A stretch of 64,000 bases of DNA. It comes from Cydia pomonella (taxonomy: Eukaryota; Arthropoda; Insecta; Lepidoptera; Tortricidae). A model generated the notes under the pieces. That model was not told where the DNA came from, searched no databases, and worked only from the letters and a program-made list of their open reading frames with translations. Every line of letters starts with the position of its first letter. The first letter of the stretch is position 1. Position numbers and translations under genes: made by a program. Location of the stretch: positions 23,151,888 through 23,215,887 of the forward strand of contig NC_084707.1 in NCBI RefSeq assembly GCF_033807575.1. The letters run 5' to 3'. Of this stretch, positions 54,369-63,722 are shown piece by piece.

Positions 54369-54403
54369 GAATGATTCCCCGCTATATTATTTCGCCTTTT
54401 ATA
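54369..54403 (-). promoter_or_regulatory. Core promoter of the glycine-rich gene: TATA box and initiator
   Basis: TATAAAAG on the minus strand (54403-54396) is followed by TCATTC (54374-54369), which matches the arthropod initiator TCAKTY. The initiator A at 54372 lies 31 bases after the first T of the TATA box, the canonical spacing. This predicts a leader of about 32 nt before the ATG. Confidence 0.7.
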
Positions 54404-54404
54404 T

Positions 54405-54890
54405 CCAAAAACGTAGGATATACATCAAGGTTCTTAACGGACCATGAAATAATACAATTTTCTAGAAATTAGGTTCTGTCGAATATCTATACTTAGTTAC
54501 GAATTTGCAAATGTAATTATTACAAACGGCCTTGAATTGCTTAATTTATTCTTGGAGACCTCGTTAGTTAACGATATGTGAAAGATTAATTGTTTAGACT
54601 TTTTCAAGTTTGTTAACATTATGTATCGTCAAGGTATAAAATACGTACATGGTCTTAGCGCCAAAACTATGTATACACGACGTTATTGCCTAGACATTAA
54701 GGTGGCATTTAGATACTTTCCGCCCTTTATCTGTATTGATAATTTAGATCTTAAGATCTTGACTGTATATTTTACCAGATATATAGGAGAGCAATGATAT
54801 TTGGAATACTACAGAAATTTACATACAAACTAACCCATTTTGCATTGCAGAGGTACCAGTCTTGAGTAGGTTTAGATTTATTATAAGATA
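54405..54890. other. Upstream region of the glycine-rich gene
   Basis: AT-rich, no repeat recognised. It would hold the promoter-proximal elements of that gene. Confidence 0.3.
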
Positions 54891-54891
54891 G

Positions 54892-55045
54892 TTTTTTAGG
54901 GTTCCGTACCCAAAGGGTAAAACGGGACCATATTACTATGACTCCGCTGTCCGTCCATCTGTCCGTCTGTCACCAGGCTGTATCGCATGAACCGTGATAG
55001 CTAGACAGTTGAAATTTGCACAGATGGTGTATTTCAGTTACCGCA
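54892..55045 (-). repeat. Repeat family E, partial minus copy
   Basis: TTTTTAGGGTTCCGTACCCA...GTCCGTCTGTCACCAGGCTG...GTATTTCAGTTACCGC. It breaks off before the GGCAAGTGCGAGTC head. Confidence 0.65.
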
Positions 55046-55049
55046 CTTT

Positions 55050-55470
55050 TAAAATTTGGACCATCCATACCAGATCATATTTTTTCTGTTTTTCTTTTCG
55101 ATTTTTTAATGAGTAACGACGTTTCAAAATGTATAATGTCCAATTTGTCTGACAATAACATTGCAATTTTTATTTTTATTTTTTCTGAAAAGTGTCTGTT
55201 TTTTTGTAAAGGCCTTCTAAATTGAGTTTTAAACCAGGCTTTATGTGTGTCTTTATTTCATTGATATAAGATCCATTTTTGCCAACTGACAAACTTTTAG
55301 TCAACTATCGCAAAATAAATTATATTCCTTCAACATTAAAATTTCATTCTCAAGATTTAACGCAATCAATTGTAAGGATACTGTTTAGTTTATATAGATA
55401 TTTTGTCATTATAATACATTTTTCTAGATTAAATAAGCTAAGTATATTATTAAAAGTATTTGTAACGATC
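55050..55470. other. AT-rich stretch upstream of the candidate exon
   Basis: Two open frames (55016-55225, 55279-55536) show no recognisable domain. Confidence 0.3.
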
Positions 55471-55472
55471 AA

Positions 55473-55492
55473 TCACGTGAAGAGTCACGTGA
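55473..55492 (+). promoter_or_regulatory. Twin TCACGTGA palindromes (E-boxes)
   Basis: Two perfect TCACGTGA sites start at 55473 and 55485, 12 bases apart, about 55-75 bases upstream of the candidate start codon at 55547. CACGTG is the core bound by bHLH factors such as Myc/Max, MITF/TFEB and Clock/Cycle. The 12-base spacing is close to one helical turn. Confidence 0.4.
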
Positions 55493-55546
55493 TCGATCCC
55501 TCCATCTTAAATATTGAACGAGCATTCGGGAGGTGACATTCGAACG

Positions 55547-55600
55547 ATGACAGTCGATGCAAAATTACAAGTGGTTACGTTGATTGTATTATTAGCGCAG
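55547..55600 (+). CDS. Possible first coding exon with a signal peptide (partial gene)
   Basis: ATG opens 18 in-frame codons, MTVDAKLQVVTLIVLLAQ, a plausible signal peptide, ending CAG in front of GTCAGT, a good donor (phase 0). A promoter-like region lies just upstream. No downstream exon is recognisable before the window ends, so the gene would need a long intron (a LINE fragment at 56450-56900 would lie inside it). The product is unknown. A chance open frame is the alternative. Confidence 0.3.
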
Positions 55601-55834
55601 GTCAGTACGTTTTGTTTTGTTAGAACTCGAGACAATATAATTGCTTGTCTAAGCGTACTACTGTCGTGTGGTTAGTTAGATTGGAAGAGGTTATATTCAT
55701 TGTGCCATATAAATGTATTTTGATCACACCTACCGTTGTTTTAATATTATGGTTAGACCCCTTATACAATTTTAACCGAAACTTTAGAATTAAATGTTAA
55801 GTACTTTATCCAAATTAAGCTGTCTTCACCAGGG

Positions 55835-56035
55835 ATCGGAAACCGGTATTTTTTGTATGGGAACGAAAACGGTATTTTTTCGTTCTTTGTTAATTACTTC
55901 ATTTCTAATTAGGCAATCTAATAATACGAAGTCGTTATCTGAAAACACAACTGAGTCCTACATTTAGAGTATAAAATAAACCGAAATATATGGTTATTTC
56001 AATGTTTTTGCAAAAAACCGGTTCCGATCCCTGGT
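55835..56035. repeat. Repeat with GGAACCGGTATTTTTT-type ends
   Basis: GGGATCGGAAACCGGTATTT at the left and AAACCGGTTCCGATCCC at the right are inverses; the interior repeats AACGGTATTTTTTCGTTC. Likely a palindromic MITE. Confidence 0.55.
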
Positions 56036-56449
56036 CTTCACTAAACTGATTAAAAATAAAAATAGTTTTAAAAGTCAACGGCATGTAACTTTTCAAATCG
56101 TCCAGTATTTGCTAAATTTCCCTCGGGATGTTTTGAGCAAATCATAGGTAGCGTAGCTGACGAAATGTTAAGGGGAAACATCAGTGGTCATTGTTCCATA
56201 CAAAGGTTTTCGACATTTTCCTCTCTGAATTTTGGCCCTAGATGAATAATTTTTCGATATGAGTTCAATATTACCAATACCTGTGTCTATACGTTTTGCT
56301 GATTTTGATATTCTTATTTTTATAAGAACTAAGATACTTAAAAAGCGCTAAAAACAGCTAAATAACGAACAAACGGCTAGTATACAAAATCTACAACAAT
56401 AAACGCAAAAATTTGCACGATGTAACAAACAAGTAAAGTTAACACTTTT

Positions 56450-56905
56450 TAAAGCATACTGCCAAACTTTTTACACGTGCAGTCTGTGGGCAACATTTAC
56501 GCAGCGAGCCTATAATACACTAAGGGTTCAGTATAATAACGTCCTGAGGATGCTGTTGAAGCTGCCGAGGTACTGTAGCGCATCCGGTATGTTCGCGGAG
56601 GCGCGAACGGATGACTTTTATGCCATCAGGCGTAAAAGAATAGCGTCTCTGCTGACACACGTGCGCGGCAGTAGCAACAGCCTCCTAAGGACGTTGGCTG
56701 AACGCCTTGATTGCCATCTCACGAGCTACTGGGTAGACGTGTTGATAGGCAAGGCTAAATGAGCTGGATGATTTAATTTTAATTTAGTTTTATGTAAATT
56801 AATTGGTACTAACGTAGGGTGTAAGATTTTTTTTGCTGTTACTAACAAAATTTATGGATCCTATCGGTCTGAAATAAATGATTTTTATTTTTATTTTTTA
56901 TTTAA
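56450..56905 (+). pseudogene. LINE reverse transcriptase C-terminus, 3' UTR and A/T-rich tail
   Basis: In frame from about 56452: KAYCQTFYTCSLWATFTQRA, YNTLRVQYNNVLRMLLKLPR, YCSASGMFAEARTDDF and RKRIASLLTHVRGSSNSLL, stop at 56760-56762. S-L-W-x-x-(Y/F)-TQ-RAY and RVQYNN-x-x-R are the C-terminal motifs of a lepidopteran LINE. A 3' UTR with GAAATAAATGATTTTTATTT follows. The frame is intact for ~103 codons. Confidence 0.75.
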
Positions 56906-56909
56906 AAAT

Positions 56910-57148
56910 AAAAACCGTCAGATAGAGATAATTTCTTGCTCATCATGTTCCCAAAATTTCGTTACGATTGTTTACGTTATAAAGGAAGAAAATGTCGAGA
57001 AAGATACCTCGATTTCTAAGATTTTTACGCATAATTATTCGCCTCAACTGCAGTTGTTCTTATCGTACTACCTTCTAGTTTTGGCACTAGAACTTATTTA
57101 TGTACCTATAAGATTACGATTTAATTAATATAATGCAAATAATCTTCG
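56910..57148. other. Unassigned sequence
   Basis: No gene seen. Confidence 0.3.
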
Positions 57149-57150
57149 TA

Positions 57151-57284
57151 CAGTCAAGTGTAAAAATATCGGTGTACACATCTTACTCAAAAATATGTCC
57201 CATAGCATCTTATTCCAGTGTAATAAGAGCGTAGTACCATATTTATGAGACGATTCTTTCGATACATATTTTTGCACTTGACTG
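57151..57284. mobile_element. 134-bp MITE with TA target duplication (Tc1/mariner-like)
   Basis: CAGTCAAGTGTAAAAATAT at the left and ATATTTTTGCACTTGACTG at the right, flanked by TA on both sides (57149-57150, 57285-57286). Confidence 0.8.
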
Positions 57285-57289
57285 TACAA

Positions 57290-57908
57290 CCAAGCCTTCA
57301 ACCAGAAAAAAACGAAAAAAGATACATTCGTAAAATAAAATTTGACATTAAGTAGGTCTAAATAAAAAGTATGTTATAAGTTGTTGTAACTAATTAAGTA
57401 ACGGTTACAAATGAAACACTTAATTTTTTACATTCCCCTTCTAAAAATTATCCAAAGCAAACATTTAAATTAACGAGACGTTTAAAATGAACCCCAATTA
57501 ATAATCGAGCTACCGAATTTCTGTCCCGCTTTTTTCCACGACACAAAAAAGAGATGGCAGATGAAGAATTTGAAACTAATTAGACCTCCTGTGGATATAC
57601 TTTTAATTATTAATATCCTTATCGGTTTTTTCCTCTTTATTAATTGTTATGAGGATAATGTTGGTTGTGTTGTTAGTTTAATTTGTTTTTGGAGTAACTT
57701 CTGAAATCTCCATCTTTTTAATTTATGTTTTATGATTATGGGTTAAGATACTAAAGATGTTTTTGCAGTGGTTGGTATTAGATTTAAACAGGTATATTTT
57801 GTTCTAAGATATTACGGATATCTAAGTAATTGTACTGGCAAAAAAAACTTGATAACATTTGGTGCATAAACCATCTCATTTCACTTCTCGATATACGCCT
57901 CGTCTATT
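57290..57908. other. Unassigned AT-rich sequence
   Basis: No gene seen. Confidence 0.35.
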
Positions 57909-57910
57909 TA

Positions 57911-58056
57911 ATTCGAACGTACACTGACATCATAATGATATCCAAATGATGTCGTTTAGCTATCGTGCGTCTCGCTCGCACCAATACATGGACTGACAAG
58001 TACGAGCGAAATGCACGATAACTAAATTACATCATTTAGATGTCAGTATATGAATT
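57911..58056. mobile_element. 146-bp palindromic MITE (ACACTGACATC ends)
   Basis: AATTCGAACGTACACTGACA...TTTAGCTATCGTGCGTCTCG is mirrored by CGAAATGCACGATAACTAAA...TGTCAGTATATGAATT. Pieces of the same family lie at 27325 and 28297. Confidence 0.75.
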
Positions 58057-58059
58057 GGC

Positions 58060-58865
58060 CTGATATTACGTTTTATGGGTCACACTTTAAATAAAAACCA
58101 CTATTTTATCATCCCTTTTTTCTGAGGAGATTGATGTTTTCTATTATCAAAAGTCGAAATACAATATAATTCTTCAAAAAATATGGCCAAGGTCTTAACT
58201 TACGTATATCGGATAATTTAGTAATTATTATTTTTTTGTAATTAACTTACACCTTAATTTGTATTGTTATTAAATAATTTTTGATTTCATAGCAAAGGCA
58301 CAGATAATATTTTTATCATTTTCTCAGGTAAAGATTAGTCAGTACACGTATTGCTCGTATTGCATTTTAAATAAATTAACAAACATATAAATAAATTAAA
58401 TTATTTATTTGATAATTTACTAATTCGTCGGTTGAGAATCTGAGAATACGTTTATGTCATACGCCACTTACATTGGTCTGCGGGAGAGCGAAAATAAGCA
58501 AAAAATTTTTTTTCGAAAAGTTTTATATGTATATAGGAAATATTCAACTTATTTATTATTCCACATTATGTTTTCTATTTATAGTACCATACAAGTATTT
58601 TGAAAATAGTGGTAATCATGAATAAGCATTTTTATTATTGCTATATCCATTTTTGATGCGTATTAAACAATACAATATATGACATGACACACACTTTTGG
58701 ATATGTCACAATTTTTAGTGATAATTTTCTGTTAACAGAGTATCAATTATCCTATAAAATGCGGATATAATAAAATAAATAAATAAATAAAAGAGCTTTA
58801 TTTCTTCCACACATACTTTAAACAAAATAAATATAGAAATTAAAATAAAATAATTTAACTTAAAA
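58060..58865. other. AT-rich stretch, nothing recognised
   Basis: (AATA)n-like run at 58771-58790. Confidence 0.35.
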
Positions 58866-58872
58866 TTTGACT

Positions 58873-59465
58873 TTAAAAATATGTGGGCCCCTTTCGGGTA
58901 AAAGCCTCCCCCAAGCTATTCCACTTCTCTCTCTCTTGGGCTGTCTCTAGCCATTTTGGACCCGCTGTTGCTACTAATTCGTCAGACCATCTGCCACATG
59001 GTCGACCTCTGCCTCTTGAGCCCTGTGGCCCAGGCCATTTTACGATTCTTATGGTCCATCTGTCGTCTCTATATCTGGCCACGTGTCCTGCCCATTTCCA
59101 CTTTCTCTCGAGTGAGAATGTTAAGGCGTCTCTAATTTTAGTTTTTCTTCGGATATCATCATTCCTTACTCTATCCTTTAATTTTAAGCCTAGTAGGCTT
59201 CTCTCCATTCGCTTCTGCGTTATTTGTATTTTTTGCCTGGTTGTGTAATCGAACGTCCAAGTTTGACAACCATAGGTGAGGCATGGTAGTATTTCCGAAT
59301 CCATCACTATTTTTTGGTAGGCAGAGGGAGTTGTGATTTAAAAATTTCTTTATTTGCCCAATATTTCTTCCAGCTAATTGCTATTATTCGGTCGACTTCT
59401 GTAGAGTTTCTATCTTTGCTGAAAGAGATTTGTTTTCCCAGATATACGTAGCGGATATAGCACAG
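58873..59465 (-). pseudogene. RTE-like reverse transcriptase C-terminus with one frameshift
   Basis: Minus strand, 5' part (59465-59315): YIRYVYLGKQISFSKDRNST, EVDRIIAISWKKYWANKEIF, then a +1/-1 shift near 59312. 3' part (59307-58873): DSEILPCLTYGCQTWTF, QKRMERSLLGLKLKDRVR, RKWKWAGHVARYRDDRW and GRGRPCGRWSDELVATAG, stop. The LTYGCQTW, ME+SLLG and W-x-W-AGHVAR motifs define the family. The catalytic FADD region is lost by 5' truncation. Confidence 0.85.
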
Positions 59466-59484
59466 CATTAATGTCAATTATCAT

Positions 59485-59770
59485 TAAAAAAAACCGGGCA
59501 AGGGCGAATCGGACTCGCGCACGAAGGGTTCCGTACCATTATTTATAAAAACGGCAAAACAAATGTTTGTTGTATGGGAGCCCCTTAAATATTTATTTTA
59601 TTCTGTTTTTAGTATTTGATGTTATAGCGGCAACAGAAATACATTATTTGTGAAAATTTCAACTGTCTAGCTATCACGGTTCATGAGATACAGCCTGGTG
59701 ACAGACGGACGGACGGCCAAGTCTCAGTAATAGGGTCCCGTTTGATCCTTTGGGTACGGAACCCTAAAAA
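59485..59770 (+). repeat. Repeat family E, full plus copy
   Basis: AAACCGGGCAAGGGCGAATC to TTTGGGTACGGAACCCTAAA, with TTATAGCGGCAACAGAAATA and GGTGACAGACGGACGGACGG inside. It is the reference for the family. Confidence 0.7.
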
Positions 59771-59771
59771 C

Positions 59772-60249
59772 GATTTTGCTCAAAAATGGATACGGCACAA
59801 CGGTAGTCTCAGCCGACGAATTATTCATCATCTAAAATCGTAAATATTTCTAAACATCAGCCAGTATGTGCTAAATTTTATTTATGTTATGAAAATAATG
59901 AAACAAAACTAAATCAAGCCTCCAACACCAAACAGCTCCGCTGCCCTGTTAAGCTAAAAAGCAGTAGTATAGTTGAAAATTTACCGCGAAAATATACTTT
60001 AATCTCTTAATCTTAAAGTTCAATTTTCAATTTCTTTGTTTTTGAGATATCTACCACCTTTTAGCTAAGGAGGGTGTCCCGAAATGTCCCGAAGACAGGT
60101 GGTCGGGAACTGCGGTCAGAGTTCGGTAAAAAACGCCATCTGTTGGCGACAAGTGCGAATTTATCGCGTTTTGTGCAAAAATATAACTTGCTATAGAGAA
60201 ATAAGTAAGCTTAGATTTAATAAATAATAAGTTGTATAATGGAAGGTAC
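59772..60249. other. Unassigned sequence
   Basis: No gene seen. Confidence 0.3.
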
Positions 60250-60252
60250 TTA

Positions 60253-60670
60253 GGGCTCATCCATTAATTACTTCACACGTTGAGGTGGTCAAGAAAATGT
60301 GACATGTTGTGACAAGGGGAGGGGGAGTCACTAACTTTGTGACGTCACTTTAACTTCATCAGTAACTAAAAATTGAATAATATTTTTTTAATTCGCTATA
60401 ATTTTTGGAGTGATAATAATCGTTTTATTCGTGATTTTTTCCTAATCGGTGTCATGTTATACAATTTCTAATATTGATTTTATCAAGAATATTTTTTATT
60501 AAAATATTGTAACCTAATTCGAATCACCGATTTCGTTGAAAACAAAATTGCCAAATATGTGACATCACACCAGGAGGAGAGGGCTTTGTCAAATGCGACA
60601 AAGTGTGACAAGGAGTGAGGGAGGAGTTATTGATCTAGAAATTCGTGTGACGTAATTAATGGATGACCCC
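60253..60670. mobile_element. 418-bp TIR element with TTA flanks (PIF/Harbinger-like)
   Basis: GGGCTCATCCATTAATTACT TCACACG at the left mirrors CGTGTGACGTAATTAATGGA TGACCCC at the right. TTA lies directly outside both ends (60250-60252 and 60671-60673). The interior is AT-rich and non-coding. Confidence 0.75.
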
Positions 60671-60739
60671 TTATGGTAAAACTTATTAGGTATAAATAAG
60701 TTTTAAATTCGTAAAAAACTTATGACTCATAAAACAGAA

Positions 60740-60922
60740 CCCGTAGTGTAAATTTATTCGATAGCGTGACTTGACGTAAGCGTTTGCGTTAAGTCTCATT
60801 TTGTAAGGGATTTAGAAATAGCGCGCCAAGCGGGACGTTTTGGAAACTCAAAATCGCATACAAAATGACACTTAACGCAAACGCGTATCGCGTTTCGCTA
60901 TCGAATAAATTTACACTAGGGG
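60740..60922. mobile_element. Palindromic MITE family A, complete (183 bp)
   Basis: CCCGTAGTGTAAATTTATTC to AATAAATTTACACTAGGGG with the full GCGCGCCAAGCGGGACG centre. ACAGAA lies near both ends. Confidence 0.85.
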
Positions 60923-61227
60923 TACAGAAGTATGCATGACATTAGTCATTAGTATTTCTTGTTTATGATTTGGAAAATGGCAAATATCTACTTAAGAGTC
61001 CGTAGCAAACTCGGCCGAATCTCACCATCACAAACAAACGGAGTTTCGTTCTCATTTTAAAACTACGTGTTGGATTGTAATAAAACTTTGCACATACAAT
61101 GACATGAGGTATATATATATGCCTGTAATTAGTTTATATAGCTCCAGCGTATAAAACAAACGAAATAGAAAAAAAAACCTTCTCCAGTGGATGACTTAAT
61201 TATAATTATCTATCTATTAGCTAAAAC

Positions 61228-61464
61228 TGCCAAAGTCTACATACGTAAAAATGTATTAAAATGCCAAAGTCTACATGCGTAAAAATGTATTAAAATGCCA
61301 AAGTCTACACGAGTAAAAATGTATTAAAATGCCAAAGTCTACATGCGTAAAAATGTATTAAAATGCCAGTCTACACGAGTAAAAATGTATTAAAATGCCA
61401 AAGTCTACATGCGTAAAAATGTATTAAAATGCCTAAGTCTACATGCGTAAAAATGTGTTAAAAT
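61228..61464. repeat. 34-bp minisatellite, seven units
   Basis: Unit TGCCAAAGTCTACATGCGTA AAAATGTATTAAAA. Units start at 61228, 61262, 61296, 61330, 61364, 61396 and 61430. One unit is 32 bp (missing AA). Variants ATGCG and ACGAG alternate in the middle. Confidence 0.9.
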
Positions 61465-61541
61465 TGAGTAGGAGTTACTCTCAAAATTATTTACATATAA
61501 AACTGATTTGAACTAAATTGTTTATCGTAAGATCCACAGCA

Positions 61542-61711
61542 GTAGCCTTACCACGAGTTAGACACTGACATATTCGCTGGCTTGTGCGTAACTTCTATTC
61601 TTTTTCTATTCATCTCGCTCGTACTGGCATATAAGTGTGAGCGAGATGTATAGAAAGTAAGTTACGCGGACGTTAGCGATTATGTAAGTGTCACACTCGT
61701 GGTAAGGCTAC
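61542..61711. mobile_element. 170-bp palindromic MITE (GTAGCCTTACCACGAG)
   Basis: GTAGCCTTACCACGAGTTAG ACACTGACATA is mirrored by TATGTAAGTGTCACACTCGT GGTAAGGCTAC; inner pair CATCTCGCTCGTACTGGCAT / GTGAGCGAGATG. Confidence 0.8.
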
Positions 61712-61714
61712 AGG

Positions 61715-62400
61715 GTCCAATTCTAATTAAAAATATCTCACAAGTCATATATCAAATTCAATTCAGAATCCGTTAACTGAATAACGTATTCAGATTTCAA
61801 TTTATTGTTGTGTAAATATAAATATAATTAACTGTAACAATAAAACTATTTCGTTCAATAGCTGAATGTATAAACAAAAAGGCCATACAAAATTGGCATA
61901 TCATTTAGTGGTATAATACGTTAATGTTTATTTAAGTTTGAACTTTAACCGCTTGCGATAAGGTATATTTTCTATTATCTAAAGTTTTAAGATAAGAGTT
62001 TTGGTAAATTCCATGTAGATTTATTTGTAATGTTAACGAAGCATACAAAATAATTAAATTCGAATGTGTGTAACGAGTGCTTTGTTTATTTTTTGAATAT
62101 TTTATCAAACCAATCGCGGGGGCGCCATTCAACATTTTTTTTTAAACGCGATGATATATACTTAGAGTTTCAAATAAAACCAGATAGAATATACCCGTGT
62201 AATCATGAATTAAGAAGTTTTTAAGTTACACTTAATTATTACCCCGTAATTATTTTTTGTAAATTTACGGGGCGGCAATTAATTTTAATATTCGTTGTAC
62301 TGTACTAACACTATATGGATCTCCCTAGATTCGACACAAATAAATAATTGAATGTACTGCAAACATGCAAACATTACTTGACATAACATGACATGTCATT
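61715..62400. other. AT-rich stretch, nothing recognised
   Basis: No gene seen; a short TTTACGGGG/CCCCGTAAT pair at 62240-62275. Confidence 0.35.
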
Positions 62401-62407
62401 ACAAGAC

Positions 62408-62463
62408 ACGAGCTTTTTATAGTAACTGCCAACAAGCGTTGACAATTACTGTAAAAAGCTCGT
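62408..62463. other. 56-base hairpin, possible small-RNA precursor
   Basis: ACGAGCTTTTTATAGTAACTG pairs with CAATTACTGTAAAAAGCTCGT with two or three non-Watson-Crick positions, leaving a loop of about 14 bases. It lies outside any recognised MITE. Function unknown. Confidence 0.3.
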
Positions 62464-62690
62464 ATTTCGTAACTTGTCTTTTGCTTTACTTACATTGCTG
62501 GCCAAATTATTTTGTAACGGTTAATATTTTCGTTGTATATCTACGCAAATGTTATCTTAATGTACTTATTAGGTCCTACGCTGTACAATGTAAAAATGAA
62601 TGGCAACTTTTAAATACATATTTCTCTATTCAATTATTTAAACTTTCACGATTATCACACACCGTATTAACTTAAAGAAACGGGACTTAC

Positions 62691-62974
62691 GGCTCGATTA
62701 GAAGAGTGAAATACGATAACGATAAGTTCTGGTTTAGGTAAGTTCTCTTTTAGATAATATATCCTTTGTATGTCATATAATTGACAGAAGCAGCTCGATT
62801 CGGGCAACCAATGTCACTTTGATGTTAGAAATATCGTAAGATTCGTAAGTAGATCTTATTGGGATCACAGCGGAATCGAAATAAACGTCAATTTTGACAT
62901 GTCGTTTAGTTATTGATCTTTTAAAGATCTTTCCAAGATCTTAAACGTGTCTTTATTATTCTTCAAATCGGGCC
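62691..62974. mobile_element. MITE family G, second copy
   Basis: Matches 12260-12529 along its length (CGATAACGATAAGTTCTGGT, GATCTTATTGGGATCACAGC, GATCTTTCCAAGATCTTAAA). The 5' TIR is slightly eroded (GGCTCGATTAGAAGAGTGA). Confidence 0.85.
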
Positions 62975-63116
62975 TTCTGTTATATGTGCGTGTACGATTG
63001 ACAAAAACGAACAACAAAAATTTATATAATTATTAAATTTTTGCAGGATACATTTTTGAAATTGCAAGTCGTACGGTATTTTACAATTCACAGTTATTGA
63101 TTGTATATACTATGTA

Positions 63117-63235
63117 TGTCACGAATATTCGTATTCACATTCGTATATACGAATATTCGCATCATTTTAAACATTCGCATCGACACTTGCATTCGCATCA
63201 AACGTAGCGAATGTTTTGCGAATGCGAATGTGCGC
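63117..63235. repeat. Degenerate ATTCGCAT array
   Basis: About ten near-copies of ATTCGYAT in 120 bp with an inversion near 63200. A second patch lies at 63640-63722, on the other side of the MITE below. Confidence 0.6.
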
Positions 63236-63369
63236 AGGTCGTGTCCTGTCTCGTCGACTCGCGTATGGGCAGTGCGTGCAAACTATTTTAAGTAATGCAT
63301 TTTGACCAGTAGACAGCAATTTTCAACACCTTATTACATCCAGTTCTAAGGTAACGTATGTTTCATGTA

Positions 63370-63589
63370 CAGTCAGCATCAAAAGTAGCGGATGAAACAA
63401 TGCACCAAAAGTATCTGATATTCCGGATAACTTTTCCAAATATAGATAAATTGTTAGAATTCGCGCTCAAAAGTATATCGTTTACCGTCGTAGTTATTCT
63501 ATATTAAAGACATCACTTTTTGGTAAGCTGTTACAGATTGGTAGATACTTATGAAACGTTATTTGATCCGCTACTTTTGATGCTGACTG
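63370..63589. mobile_element. 220-bp MITE with TA target duplication (Tc1/mariner-like)
   Basis: CAGTCAGCATCAAAAGTAGC GGAT at the left and ATCCGCTACTTTTGATGCTG ACTG at the right, with TA on both sides (63368-63369, 63590-63591). Confidence 0.85.
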
Positions 63590-63639
63590 TACTACAAGAT
63601 CCTTTTCTTATTAGGAATGATAATAACAACTACATATTG

Positions 63640-63722
63640 CCTAACATTCGTATTCGCATTCGCATCCTGGACTTTCAGTTTTGGATTCGTTTTCGCGAAC
63701 GTGAAGAATGCGAACATTCCTG
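63640..63722. repeat. Degenerate ATTCGCAT array, second patch
   Basis: AACATTCGTATTCGCATTCG CATCC and later TTCGCGAACG...GAATGCGAACATTC. It looks like the continuation of 63117-63235. Confidence 0.5.

Noticed and set aside
61228..61464. Regularly spaced repeats that might suggest a CRISPR array
   Set aside because: The 34-bp units are contiguous with no unique spacers and the context is an animal nuclear genome.
62388..62675. 95-codon plus-strand frame with hydrophobic stretches
   Set aside because: It overlaps a hairpin, has no recognisable family and no neighbouring exon; likely chance.
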